A stretch of DNA of 64,000 nt from Okapia johnstoni (lineage: Eukaryota; Chordata; Mammalia; Artiodactyla; Giraffidae): positions 81,653,001 through 81,717,000 of the forward strand of contig CM044313.1 in NCBI GenBank assembly GCA_024291935.2. The letters are read 5' to 3'. The notes under the pieces were generated by a model that did not search any database, was not told the DNA's origin, and saw only the letters and a program-made list of their open reading frames with translations. Positions 22,723-34,414 of this stretch are shown here, in pieces. A program made the translations under genes and the position numbers. Within the stretch, counting starts at the first letter, position 1, and each line of letters begins with the position of its first letter.

Positions 22723-24120
22723 ACCAAAGTTATAAAGAAGTCAAACTGTCCATGACTCCAAAATTCCTAGATTTAAGTGTCATTCAAATTACCTATGGGA
22801 TGATGGCAGGGAGACATCTCCTTGGGTGACATTTCAGACCATGTTATGAGAATCTGCGTAAGAGAGATTCATGAAGACGTTTCTCTCGGGGGTGACTTTT
22901 TTCCCCTCTGGAGATGGTACTGAAGAGGACAGAAATATTTAGACAGGATGTGGTCCTGAATAACTCCAGTGTTTTTACCCAGAAAGCCCCTCACAGGTGA
23001 GGAAAATTTGTCATACATCAGCTTCACAAAAATTGTGAGTTTAGCTAATTTAATTACTTTACCTTATCATCAGTAATTTTTTGGATCATGTTGATATGGC
23101 CAAACACAGCTCATTGAGAAAGTCAGAAATGTGAGGGAGCCAAATAAGATCTTAAAATTCCATGGTCTTTGCAGGTCATTTTACCAATAACCAAATGATA
23201 TGCCACTATAAATTGTAAAGGTGATTATTTTGATTTTTCAATATATTCATATTGGACTTTTCTAATGATCAGATTATGGTCCCCCACTCTGTAATTTTTT
23301 TTTGTCCATAGGCCCATAAATCTCTTTCAGTTGAAAAAGACCCCTATAAAAATGTTCTATGAAAAATCTTTTTGTTAACAAAACTGTTTTTTTATCACAA
23401 CCCTGAAAATTTGTCATTGTAAAAGTCAGAACTCTCTGAAGTCTGGTTAAGTCACAGAACACTAGCTTGCTTTCAAGAAAGCAAATATCTCAGTGAGTTC
23501 AAAGTAAAATATTCAGGCACAAGATTATATAGCCATTTCAGAAAAGGCTTTATTTTAAGATATTTCCTTTAAAGAACATTTGTCTAGACATGTCTTCCTT
23601 GCCTCGTGTGAAATTAATTTTTAATAGCTTTAAAAGAGCTCTCTGAATGGTTCCAAATGCAAACTTTGAAATTGTTGAATAACTTAATAAAGATGCATTT
23701 CATTCCTGGTTTACCAAATATGGTTTTGACAATTCTTCCAACAGTCAAGATGGTTTTTATAATGGAGAATGCCACATTATTTAATGAGAATGCCACATTA
23801 TTTAATATTAATGCCACCCTGAAGAACTCTATTTGAGACTTAACAGCACAGAACATCTATTTAGAATTGAAAAAATAAGTTCACGCAAGTGTCCTCTGGG
23901 ATCATTAACTGAGTCTTTTTAACACAGAAAAAAACCCTAAGTCAAAGAAGAATCTGAGCCTCTCCTCTATCAGCAAAGAGAACTACTCACCTGAACAAGA
24001 ATTGTCTGAAATAACATTGGTCTTCACGAAGTGGTGCACACTTGATAGAGGAAATAGACTCAGTGAGACTCTACACAGAGTATCCGTGTATCAAATGCTT
24101 CTGCATATTCCTCACAAACA
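22723..24120. other. Unassigned stretch with a 21-bp tandem duplication
   Basis: No gene or known repeat recognised. It contains the perfect 21-bp duplication at 23765-23806. Confidence 0.5.
23765..23806. repeat. Perfect 21-bp tandem duplication
   Basis: Two identical, directly adjacent 21-bp copies beginning gagaatgccacatt, followed by a partial third-like segment (attaatgccacc). Confidence 0.97.
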
Positions 24121-24262
24121 ACCTGTTAGATAGGTATAGTTATTTAAGTATTACCGGTAAGAAAACTCTAAGAGATTCAGACGTGCAGCTAAGTTGGAAT
24201 ATGAACCCAGGTCTTTTGACTCCATGGCCAGTGCTCTTTCCACTAAATCACATTATCCTATG
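24121..24262 (+). mobile_element. MIR SINE
   Basis: MIR core and 3' region: ttagataggtatagttattt, tatgaacccaggtcttttga and ccactaaatcacattatcc. The order and spacing match MIR. Confidence 0.7.
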
Positions 24263-24414
24263 GGTCTGCCCAGTCTCTGAGGTAGAAATGGTATTCTCAA
24301 TAAAATATTATTAGGAATGTCACAGATTCTAATACTCCACCCATATGCTTTCAGATATTTCCACAGAAGTGTTTATGTTTTGTGTGCCTATTTCAGATCT
24401 CATGGCTTGACCAC

Positions 24415-24910
24415 ACAAAAATTACCCTACAAGTCAGTGGCAGAAATCAACTATTTATTATGCTCATAGATTCTGCAGATTGTGAGTTTGAAAAAGGCAT
24501 GGTAGGGACAGGATACCCTCTGCCCATGATGTCCAGGGCATTGGCTAGAAGGCTGTAAGATGGAATCATCAGGAGTCCACCTCATTCACATGTCTGTGAT
24601 TGATGCTGATAATGAACTTAGATCTTAGCTGGGACTGTGAGACAGACAGTGAGAAAGGGTGTGGGATTCTCCATGTGGTCTGGGATTCCTCATTACATGG
24701 GACCTGAGTTCTAAGAGCAAGGCCAGCCCAACAGAGGGAGTGAGAATCAGGCAAGTGTAAACCTTTTTGAACCTAGCCTTGTAATTCATGCAGTTGTCAC
24801 TTCTGTTCATTAAAAGTGAGTCATTAGGACAAGTCCATATTTAAGGGAAGGGGAATTGGGCTCTTTCTGAGGGAATCAGTGTTAGAGATATTTGTGGAAA
24901 TGTTTTAAGG
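24415..24910. mobile_element. Ancient mammalian interspersed repeat, family uncertain
   Basis: The sequence pattern (ttaccctacaagtcagtggc, attatgctcatagattctgc, acctcattcacatgtctgtg, ccatgtggtctgggattcct, gtaattcatgcagttgtcac) resembles a widespread old non-autonomous repeat or LTR that I recognise by layout but cannot name securely. Confidence 0.4.
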
Positions 24911-25505
24911 TTACTAGAGTTCCCCTCCCCTGGCTTTGGAGTGCCTTTGCTTGCAAGAGTATGCCACTGTGACTATTTCTTGGAGGACTGCCCTCAAGTT
25001 GAGCCACTGTGCTCCCAAGCCAGAAGTGCCAGGGAGATGACATGGGGAAACCCTTTCTCACAGAATGTAACATAGCTCACATTCTAATCCTGCAGGATTA
25101 AAATAAAGCTACCCTCCACAGACTTTGCCTAATAACACACCCCTACTTGGTTTCTTTTCCTTCCTTGTCTTCTAGGAGAACTTCTTTATACATTCTTGTA
25201 TACAGATTTTCATATCAGAGTCCTCTGCTGGGAACTCAATCTGTGACAGGGATGACCTTCACATCTGTAAAATGATTCTGACTCATAAGAGCAAATTCTT
25301 ATGGTACCATCTTTGCTGTCACTAGTCTGCCCCTAGCATATAGGACATGGTATTTTCTAAAGGGTTCTGCCAAAATGCGTTAATTCACAGATTTTAACCA
25401 TCACAAAATATTTGGAAATGCTTTATATTTTAAGTGTCTGAGGCTCTTTCAATTTTTCAGAGGCTCAAAGTGTACCTTTACTAAACTTCATTCTCTAGTT
25501 ATTTG
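24911..25505. other. Unassigned stretch
   Basis: No gene or repeat recognised. Confidence 0.45.
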
Positions 25506-25648
25506 TTATTTTTATGTATTATTTTTTTAATTTATTTTTATCTGCCATTAGGTTTGACTTGTGGGAATCTTAGTTCCCTGAGGATCAATCCTGTGCCCCT
25601 TGCAATAGAAGCATGGAGTCTTAACCACTGGATCACTGGTGAAATCCT
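25506..25648 (-). mobile_element. CHR-type tRNA SINE fragment, minus strand
   Basis: A T-rich start (A tail on the minus strand) is followed by cttgtgggaatcttagttcc, tgaggatcaatcctgtgccc and an antisense tRNA-like head gtcttaaccactggatcact. This matches the cetartiodactyl CHR SINE layout. Flanks tagttattt and tagttaattt may be its target duplication. Confidence 0.65.
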
Positions 25649-27195
25649 TAGTTAATTTCTTAAAGTCATATTCTTTGTAGCAGACCTTCAGATTTCTCTA
25701 AGGAATTAATTGGGTGTCTTTCTCAGTACTTGTATTTACATAAATTACCTGTGCATAAAAGCAGAGAAAATATGTTCACTAGAATTTCCTTTGGAAAGGG
25801 CAGTGGATGTGACAATATGGATTACAGGTACTCTCACAAGAGGCAGAAATGCAGTCATATCCAGGAAAGAAATCCTTATGGAAGGGGAGCAGGAAGAAGG
25901 GAGAGAATACAGAAGTAAGAGGAGGTAGGGGAGAAGGAGAGAAAGTGGAGGCGAGAGTGAGGAGAGACAAGAAGGGAAAGGAAAAAGGAAGGTAGCCGGA
26001 GAGAGGGTGGCAGGATGTTTTTCACTGTGATTCCCTCACAGTGACCCAAAAATTCTTCATCAAATCTGCAAATCATAATGTGATTGATATATTTGAGTTT
26101 TCTGCAGAAGCAGGAATGGAGAAAAGTTTTGTGTCAAGTTTGTACAAGATACTAAATCTAACTGATAAGCATGGATTCTAGAATGAAAACAATTGATCCC
26201 CTAGATGTTAGTCAGATATTCACAGAGGTCATTGGGAGGCCACTGTACATTGTAGGTTCTGAAATTGGGAGTTTGATGGACTCTGAAAAGGTCAAGGCAC
26301 TCCTAAGTGACATGTGTGTTACATTTGCTTTTTCCCAGTGAAGGCATGAGAGCAAAACACTTTGTCATCATTGAAAGCTCCACAGATTGTCTTGGCATAA
26401 TGGTAAACTTACTAGTCTGCTTTATGAAGATGGTTCGGTTTGGATGTGTGTCAGGATACTTGCCCTCAAATGTTTGTGGAAACCATAGCAACTCACAGTT
26501 TCTACTTGAAACAATGCTTATGATGCAACAAATGAGAAGTATTCCCAAGTTAAATTTTCTAGAATCATTTCATTGTTGAATGACAATGTTGTAGAATCTA
26601 GATTGAAATATTCCTTTGTTTATTGTGTTTTCAGAAATATCTAGAAGCCAGGTTAAATCATGTTACTTTGCCCATTTTTAAAATGCAATTTCGCTTTCAC
26701 TTGCCAGTGATTCCAAAACAAACCCCTGGATCCCATAAACTCAGAGCTATCAATACTTCATAATTCTAACAATAGTGTAGAAGCAGTGTAGAAATGAAAG
26801 TTAGACTCAGAGACATTCACTGGGGTGATACCAGGTCTGCCAGCTAAGGTTCTACAGGAAACAAATAACACACTGGAAAATGCTGAATTGAATAAAGTTT
26901 TGGATGAGACTACTTATGGAGGTGTGAGCAGACCAAGGGCAACCAGCAAGATAGGATGAAACATCAATTCTACTAACAGAGGCTGCTGAGAACTGGAGCT
27001 GTAGCAAAAGGGCCACCTGAGAGACACTGTGGACTTAAAGGCACAGCAAGTACCAATCGATAGTAAGACAAGGAGAAAACAAGAGAAGTGAATATCCCAA
27101 ACTTTCGCCAGTCTCCTATGGGTGCTGCTCATTGGCAGAAACCAAAGGAAAGCCAGAGACTAAGGGGTCCTTGGTGACAATGCCATAGAAGTCAG
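25649..27195. other. Unassigned stretch, purine-rich island, possible old repeat
   Basis: No gene recognised. At about 25875-26010 the plus strand is almost entirely A and G with a few breaks. At about 26830-27190 words such as ggttctacaggaaacaaata and aaccaaaggaaagccagaga resemble an ancient mammalian repeat I cannot name. Open frames of 60-90 codons carry no motif. Confidence 0.4.
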
Positions 27196-27653
27196 TTTTT
27201 TAATTTATTTCTTTAAGTTTTATTTTATATTGGGATATGGTTGATTTACAATGGTGTGTTAGTTTCAGATGTACAGCAGAATGATTCAGTTATCCATATA
27301 CATACATCCATTCTTTTTCAGATTCTTTTCCTATATAGGATATTATAGAATATTGAAGAGACTTCCCTGTGCTATACAGTAGGTCCTTGTTACTTATCGG
27401 TTTTATAGTGTGTATGTGTTAATCCCAAAATCCTAATTTAGCCCTTCCCCCAACCTGTCCCTTTGGTAACCATAAATGTGTTTTATAAGTCTGTGAGTCT
27501 GTTTCTGTTTCATACATAAGTTCATTTGTATCATTTTTATATTCCAAATATAAGTGATATCATATGGTATTTGTCTTTCTCTGTCTAAATTACTTCACTT
27601 AGTATGATAATACCCAGGTCTGTGCAGGTTGCTGCAAATGACATCATTTAACC

Positions 27654-27919
27654 AATGGCACCCCACTCCAGTACTCTTGCCTGGAAAATCCCATGGATGG
27701 AGGAGCCTGGTAGGCTGCAGTCCATGGGGTCGCTAAGGGTCGGACACGACTGAGCGACTTCACTTTCACTTTTCACTTTCATACATTGGAGAAGGAAATG
27801 GCAACCCACTCCAGTATTCTTGCCTGGAGAATCCTAGGGACAGAGGAGCCTGGTGGGCTGCCATCTGTGGGGTCGCACAGAGTCGGACACAACTCAAGCG
27901 ACTTAGCAGCAGCAGCAGC
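27654..27919 (+). mobile_element. Bov-A2 SINE inside L1
   Basis: Two BovA monomers joined by the linker ttcactttcacttttcactt, with the second ending gcgacttagcagcagcagca. The first ~9 bases of the usual start are missing. Confidence 0.95.
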
Positions 27920-29008
27920 CCTTTCTTGTGACTGGGTCATATTCTGTTGTATATATGCACCACATCTTCTTTATCTGTTCCCCTGTCAGTGGACATTTAG
28001 GTTGCTTCCATGTCTTGGCTATTGTAAATAGTGCTGCAATGAACACTGGGTGAAGGCATCTTTTCAAATTGTTTTTCTCTGGATATATGCATAGGAGTGG
28101 GATTGCTGGATCATACGGTAGTTGTGTTTTTAGTTTTTGAAGGAAACTTCATACTGTTCTCCATAGTGGTTGTACAAATTTACATTCTCCTAATGGTGTA
28201 GGAGTGTTTCCTTTTCTCTACACCCTCTCTAGCATTTATTATTTGTAGACATTTTGATGGTGGCCATTCTGACTGGTGTAAGGTGATACCTCATTGTAGC
28301 TTTGACTTGCATTTCTCTGATAATTAGCAGTGTTGCACATCTTTTCAGGTGCTTTTTGGCCATCTGTGTGTCTTCTTTGGAGAAATGTCTATTTTTCTTT
28401 ATTGTATTTGCTTTTTGATTAAGCTGAATGAACTTTTTGAGTTTGGGGAGTCAATCTCTTGTCTGTCACATCATTTGCAAATATTCCTCCCATTCTGTGG
28501 GTTGTATTTTCATTTTATTGATGGTTTCCTTTGCTGTGCAAAAACTTTTAAATTTAATTAGGTCCCATTTGTTTGTTTTTGGTTTTATTTTTAATTACGC
28601 TAAGATGTGGATTCAAAAAGATATTTCTGGGATTTATGCCAACGAGTGTTCTGCCTATGTTTTCCTCTAAGATTTTGTTAGATCCAGTTTTACATCAATC
28701 CATTAGCTTATCTTTGTGTATGGTGTTAGAGAATGTACTAATTTCATTCTTTTACATGTAGCTATCCAGTTTGCCAAGCGCTACTTATTGAAGAGACTGT
28801 CTTTTCTCCATTGTATATTCTTGCCTCCTTTGTCATAGAGTAACTGACCATAGGTGTGTTCGTTCACTTCTGGACTTTCCATTTCTAAATTTCTCTTTTT
28901 GTGCCAGTATCATGACATTTTGATTACTGTAGCTTTGTAGTATAGTTTGAAGTCAAGGATCCTGATTCCTCCAGCTCTGGTTTTTTTTCTCAGGATTGAT
29001 TTGGCTAT

Positions 29009-29473
29009 TCAGGGTCTTCTGTGTTTCCAGGCAGATTTTAAAAAATTTTTTTGTTCTAGTTCTGTGAAAAATGCCATTGGTAATTTGATAAGGATTGCAT
29101 TGAATCTGTAGGTTGCCTTGGGGAGTAGAATCATTTTGACAGTATTGATTTTTCCAATCCATGAACATGGTGTATTTTTCCATCTATTGGTGTCATCTTC
29201 AATTTCTTTCATCAAGGTCTTATAATTTTCAAAGTACAGGTCTTTTGCCTCCTTAGGTAGGTTTATTACTAGTCTTTTTGTTGTAACAGTAAGTGGGATT
29301 GTTTCCTTGATTTCTCTTTCTGACCTTTCTTTGTTAATGTATATAAATGCAAGAAATTTCTGTATATTAAATTTGTATCCTACAACCTTATGGAAATCAT
29401 TGATGAGCCCTAGTAGTTTTCTGGTAGCATCTTTAGGATATTTTGTGTACAGTATCATGTCAATTGCAAACAT
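29009..29473 (-). pseudogene. L1 ORF2 reverse transcriptase, C-terminal RT fragment
   Basis: A 154-codon minus-strand frame covers the L1 ORF2 region from the catalytic FADD motif onward ([20 protein letters not shown], then KEIEDDTNRWKNTPCSWIGK). It opens at the motif itself, which reads FAID rather than FADD (about 29459-29470), so one of the two catalytic aspartates is gone. L1 ORF2 normally has about 1,270 residues; everything else is in other frames or interrupted. It is a remnant with no expected activity. Confidence 0.88.
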
Positions 29474-29729
29474 GACAGCTTTACTTTTACCTTTCCAATT
29501 TGGATTCCTTTTATTTCTTTTCTTTTTCTCTGATGTCCATGGCTAGGACTTTCAAAACTATGTTGAAAAAAAAGTGGCAAGAGTGGACATTTTGTCTTGT
29601 TCCTGATCTTAGAAGAAATGATTTTAACTTTTCACTGTTGAGTATCATGTTAGCTGTGAATTTGTCATATATGGCCCTTATTGTGTTGAGGTGAATTCCC
29701 TCTGCACATATTTTCTGGAGAGATTTTAT

Positions 29730-30009
29730 TTATTTATTTGTTTATTTTTTGGTCTTTAGCACTTTTTACTGAAGCATGACCCTTGATGACAATCTGACAG
29801 GCACATCAGTGTCAGCCAAGAAGGGAGGGGTGGAGGACACAAATGCCGAAACAATAAAATTCGGAAAAACAATAGCTTCACGTGGGATAGATGCTCACCC
29901 CCCCGGCAATAGTTGTACAACAAACACTGCTTCTTTCTCTATGGACATTGCCACTGCCCCACCCCCTCCAAAGACCTACTAATCTTCAAATAATATAATA
30001 TGCTGTTAC
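29730..30009 (-). mobile_element. Unidentified retroposed insert in L1 (A-tailed on minus strand)
   Basis: L1 sequence stops at ctggagagattttat and resumes at tactgaatgttgttgaattt. Between them are about 280 bp unrelated to L1. The insert begins on the plus strand with a T-rich tract (29730-29750), i.e. a poly(A)-like tail with AATAAA-like words on the minus strand. Flanks agattttat (29721-29729) and agaaatatta (30010-30019) could be a decayed target duplication. I do not recognise the body. The plus strand has a 68-codon open frame (29776-29982, starting MTLDDNLTG) that runs against the direction of the tail. A processed pseudogene 3' end or an unnamed SINE are both possible. Confidence 0.6.
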
Positions 30010-30893
30010 AGAAATATTACTGAATGTTGTTGAATTTTGTCAAAAGCTTTTTCTGCATCAATTGAGATGGTCATAAGGTTTTTATTCTTCAATTTGTTAA
30101 TGTAGTGTATCATCACACTGATTGATTTGTGGATATTGAAAAGTCCTTGTACCCCTAGGATAAATCCCGCTTAATCATGGCGTATAATCTTTTTAATGTC
30201 TTTTCGGATTCAGTTTACTAGTATTTCGTTGAGGATTTGGTGAATATGTCCATATTGTTCTGTGGTATTGTTCTGTAAATTTTTTTCTTTTTTTTCCATC
30301 TGGTTTTGGTATGGGTAGTGGTGGCTTTACAGAATGAGTTTAAGAGTGTTCCTCCCCCTGAAGTTTTTTGGAATAGTTTCAGAAGGATAGGTGTTACCAA
30401 TTCTCTAAATGTTTGACAAAATTCTCCTGTGAAGCCATGTGGTTCTGAACTTGTGTTTGTTGGGAATTTTTTGGTCACAGTTTCAATTTCAGTACTTGTG
30501 ATTGTCCTTTATTTTTTCTATTTCTTCCTGGTTCAGTTTTGGAAGATTGTAATTTTCTAAGGATTTGTCAATTTCTTTTAGGTTGTCTGTTTTATTGATA
30601 TATAGTTGTTCATGTAGTCTTTTATGATCCTTCATATTTCTGAGGTGTCTGTTGTAACTTCTTCTTTGTTTCTAATTTTATTAATTTGAGACCTTTCACT
30701 TTTTTTCTTGATGCATCTGGTTAAAAGTTTGTCAATTTTGTTTACCTTTATAAGAACCAGCATTTAGTTTCATTGATCTTTTCTATTGTTTTCTTCCTTT
30801 CTATTTTACTTATTTCTGCTCTGATCTTTATGATTTTTTTTCCTTTTACTAACTTTGGGTTTTGTTTCTCTAGCTGTTTTAGGTATAAGGTTT

Positions 30894-31519
30894 GTTGTTA
30901 TTATTGTTGTTGTTCAGTTGCCAAGTCGTGTCGACTCTCTGTGACCCCATGTAGCATGCCATGCTTCTACGTCCCTCACTGTCTCCTGGAGTTTGCCCAG
31001 GTTCATGTCCAGTGAATCGGTGATGCCATCTAACCATCGCCCTCTTCTCCTTCTGCCTCCAATCTTTCCCAGAATCAGGGTCTTTTCCAATGAGTCAGCT
31101 CTTCACATTAGGTGGCCAAAGTCTGGGAGCTTCAGCATCAGTTCTTCCAAAGAGTATTCAGGGTTGATTTCCTTTAAGATTAACTGGTTTTATCTCCTTG
31201 CTTTCTAAAGTAGGAAGTCAAGAGTTACCTTACTCCAAGTGAGTTTGGCCTTGGAATACAAAATAAAGCATGGCAAAGGCTAACGGAATTCTGCCAAGAG
31301 AACACACCGGTCATAGCAAACACCCTTTTGCAACAACACAAGAGATGACTTTATATGTGGACATCATCAAATGGTCAATACCAAAATCAGACAGCTTATA
31401 TTCTATGTAGCCAAAGATGGAGAAGCTGTATACAGTCAGCAAAAATAAGACCTGGTGCTGACTGTGACTCAGATCATCAGCTCCTCATAGCATAATTCAG
31501 ACTTAAACTAAAGGAGTAA
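30894..31519. mobile_element. 5'-inverted (twin-primed) BovB inside L1
   Basis: Two BovB pieces meet head to head. The segment 30894-31208 is the BovB 3' end on the minus strand (AAC/AAT-type tail at the left). The segment 31210-31519 is the end of the endonuclease region on the plus strand (caaaggctaacggaattctg, ggagaagctgtatacagtca, gactcagatcatcagctcct). The BovB middle is missing. This is the structure expected from twin priming with internal deletion. Possible target duplication: gtataaggttt (left) and gagtaagttt (right). L1 continues on both sides. Confidence 0.88.
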
Positions 31520-31715
31520 GTTTAGGCTGTTTATTTGTAATTTCTCTTGTTTCACGAGGTAAGACTGGATTGCTATAAACTTCCCTCTTGGAACTGCTTT
31601 TGCTGTGTCCCAAAGATTTTGGATTGTCATGTTTCTGTTTTCATTTGTCTCTAGGTATTTTTATATTCCTTTTTTGATCTCCTTGATTGATTAGCTGTTA
31701 GGTAGCATATTGTTT

Positions 31716-31999
31716 GGTGGAGAAGGCAATGGCAACCCACTCCAGTACTCTTGCCTGGAAAATCCCATGGATGGAGGAGCCTGGTAGGCTGCAGTCCATG
31801 GGGTCGCAAAGAGTTGGACACGACTGAGCGACTTCCCTTTCACTTTTCACTTTCATGCATTGGAGAAGGAAATGGCAACCCACTCCAGTGTTCTTGTCAG
31901 GAGAATCCCAGGGACAGAGGAACCTGGTAGGCTGCCGTCTATGGGGTCGCACAGATTCGGACACGACTGAAGCGACTTAGCAGCAGCAACAGCAGCAGC
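31716..31999 (+). mobile_element. Bov-A2 SINE inside L1
   Basis: Two BovA monomers with the usual linker and a tail of AGC/AAC units. An exact 12-bp target duplication, agcatattgttt, lies at 31704-31715 and 32000-32011 and is itself L1 sequence. Confidence 0.96.
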
Positions 32000-32115
32000 A
32001 GCATATTGTTTAGCCTCCCATGTTTGTGGGTTTTTTAAAGGTTTGTTTGCTTGATTTTGTAGTTGATTTCTAATCTCATAGCATTTCAGTCAGAAAAGAT
32101 GCTTGATGTAAACTT

Positions 32116-32921
32116 TGGTCTCCAGTCACAGATTCAGAAGGGACTCCAGAATGTGCTATGTGATCTGACCATGTTACACAATTAGACCTATTGAATTTTA
32201 GAGCCCTTATAATATCACGCTTAGTAAAGGAACACACTCTTACCTCAAAATACATTATCTTTCATCTGTGACCCACGATTATTATACTGGAGCCCATCTC
32301 TGCAGAGTGTGTGGTATCTGTTTGCTTGTAATTCATTCTCTAATGAGTCCAAGGAGTCACTGAATTGTAGTTTGTTCAACTTTTTTCTTGTTTTAAGGAC
32401 AGGAGTGATGAACTCCAAGCTCTCTTTATGTGTTGGAGCTGAAACTGGAAATCAGATTCTTTTTTAAAAATCCTTTAAGCTTAATATTTTCAATAGGCTG
32501 TGTCTGTGTTGATCATTTTCTATCAAACTATCCTAGAATAGTACACTATACTTGCAGATGGCAAATTCAATTTTTTCATTTTACTTTGAAATTTTTTTCT
32601 GTTCTGTTAGTTGTGTGTACCACCTCAAGGGAACCAATTTATATATGACTGGTCCCTTTCTGTCTGTTCATCATAGCTTCTCTTTATTCTTTTTCATCAT
32701 CTCTATTTTTGCCTATTTTAGCTGCATTCTGTAATGTTTTCTAGAGCTCTTCATCAACTTGGTCTTTCACTGTGAACATTAATTAATTGCTGTTTATAAA
32801 TAATCCATTCTAAAATAATTTTATGTTCTCTCTAGCTCATTCTCTAGTGTCATTTTTACCTTATTTTGCTGTCATCATTTCACCATGAATTTATTCTTTC
32901 AAAAATGTCAGCTTTTCCTTG
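32116..32921. other. Unassigned non-coding stretch
   Basis: About 800 bp of AT-rich sequence with no recognised gene or repeat. Confidence 0.45.
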
Positions 32922-33127
32922 TGTGCTCAGTTGCTCATTTGTGTCCAACTCTTTGTGACTCCATGGACTATATCGCACTAGGCTCCTCTGTCCATGGAAT
33001 TTTCCAGGCAAGAATACTGGAGTAGGTTGTCATTGCTTCCTCCGATGGATCTTCCTGACCCTGAGATTGAACCCGAGTCTCCTGTGTCTCAGGCACTGGC
33101 AGGCAGATTCTTTACCACTGCACCACC
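32922..33127 (-). mobile_element. Bov-tA SINE, minus strand, diverged
   Basis: Antisense Bov-tA with more substitutions than others here (ctccatggactatatcgcac, gtaggttgtcattgcttcct) and head ggcagattctttaccactg. A small repeated ggcactggcaggcag segment precedes the head. Confidence 0.88.
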
Positions 33128-33182
33128 TTTTCTTTAATTGTACTTAATTCACAAAGATTTTTGATTATTGATATTTAATTCT

Positions 33183-34414
33183 CCAAGTCAGGCTTCAACA
33201 GTATATGAACAGTGAAATTGCAGATGTTCAAGCTGGATTTAGAAAATGCAGAGGAACCAGAGATCAAATTGCCAACATAAGCTAGATCATCGAAAAAGCA
33301 AAAGAGTTCCAGAAAAATATCTACTTCTGCTTTATTGACTATGCCAAAGCCTTTGACTGTGTGGATCACAACAAACTGCAGAAAATTCTTCAAGAGATGG
33401 GGATACCAGACCACCTGACCTGCCTCCTGAGAAATCTGTATGCAGGTCAAGAAGCAACAGTTAGAACTGGACATGGAACAACAGACTGGTTCCAAATTGG
33501 GAAAGGAGTACATCAAGGCTGTATATTGTCACCCTGATTATTTAACTTGTATGCAGAGTACATCATGAGAAATGCTAGACTGGATGAAGCACAAGCTGGA
33601 ATCAAGATTGCCGGGAAAAATATCAATAACCTGAGATATGCAGATGACACCACCCTTATGGCAGAAAGTGAAGAAGAACTAAAGAGCCTCTTGATGAAAG
33701 TGAAAGAGGAGAGTGAAAAAGTTGGCTGAGGCTCAACATTCAGAAAACTAAAATCATGGCATCTGGTCCCATCACTTCATGGCAAATTGATGGGGAAACA
33801 GTGACAGACTTTATTTTTGGGGGGGGGGTTCCAAAATCACTGCAGATGGGGACTGCAGCCATGAAATTAAAGGACGCTTGCTCCTTAGAAGAAAAGTTAT
33901 GACCAACCTAGACAGCATATTAAAAAGCAGAGACATTACTTTGAAACAAAGGTCCATCTAGTCAAAGCTATGGTTTTTCCAATAGTCATGTATGGATGTG
34001 AAATTTGGACTGTAAAGAAAGCTGAACACCAAAGAATTGATGCTTTTGAACTGTGGTGTTGGAGAAGACTCTTGAGAGCCCCTTGGACATCAAGGAGATC
34101 CAACCTGTAAATCCTAAAGGAAATCAGTCCTGAATATTCATTGGAAGGACTGATGCTGAAGCTGAAACCTTGGCCACCTGATGTGAAGAAATGACTCATT
34201 TGAAGAGACACTGTTGCTGGGAAAGATTGAGGGCAGGAAGATAAGGGAATGACAGAGGATGAGATGGTTGGATAGCATCACTGACTTGATGGACATGAGT
34301 TTGAGTAAACTCCGGGAATTGATGATGGACAGGGAGGCCTGGCATGCTGCAGTCTATGGGGTCGCAAAGAGTCAGACACGACTGATCAGCTGAACTGAAC
34401 TGAATTGAACTGAT
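33183..34414 (+). mobile_element. BovB LINE, 5'-truncated at the reverse transcriptase
   Basis: Plus-strand copy from just upstream of the RT palm to a CTGAA-type tail. Motif A region (FIDYAKAFDCVDHN), motif B region and YADD (motif C, near 33635) are readable, but a TGA replaces a Cys codon within motif B (about 33535) and other frames are broken, e.g. after KVG at 33729. A run of ten G at about 33819-33828 replaces the shorter G-run of other copies. No clear target duplication. Confidence 0.93.

Larger units (their letters stand above)
27196..32115 (-). mobile_element. L1 LINE, minus strand, with four nested insertions
   Basis: The plus strand shows antisense L1: T-rich tail at 27196, the 3' UTR (gtacagcagaatgattcagt), then ORF2 sequence running towards its N-terminal half, ending near gaaaagatgcttgatgt at about 32110. 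The 5' half (ORF1, 5' UTR) is absent. It is interrupted by Bov-A2 (27654-27919), an unidentified polyadenylated insert (29730-30009), a 5'-inverted BovB (30894-31519) and another Bov-A2 (31716-31999). L1 sequence resumes collinearly after each. ORF2 is broken by many stops. Confidence 0.93.

Noticed and set aside
29776..29982. 68-codon plus-strand open frame as a small gene
   Set aside because: It runs against the A-tail direction of its insert, has no recognised relative and lies inside a retroposon in an L1.
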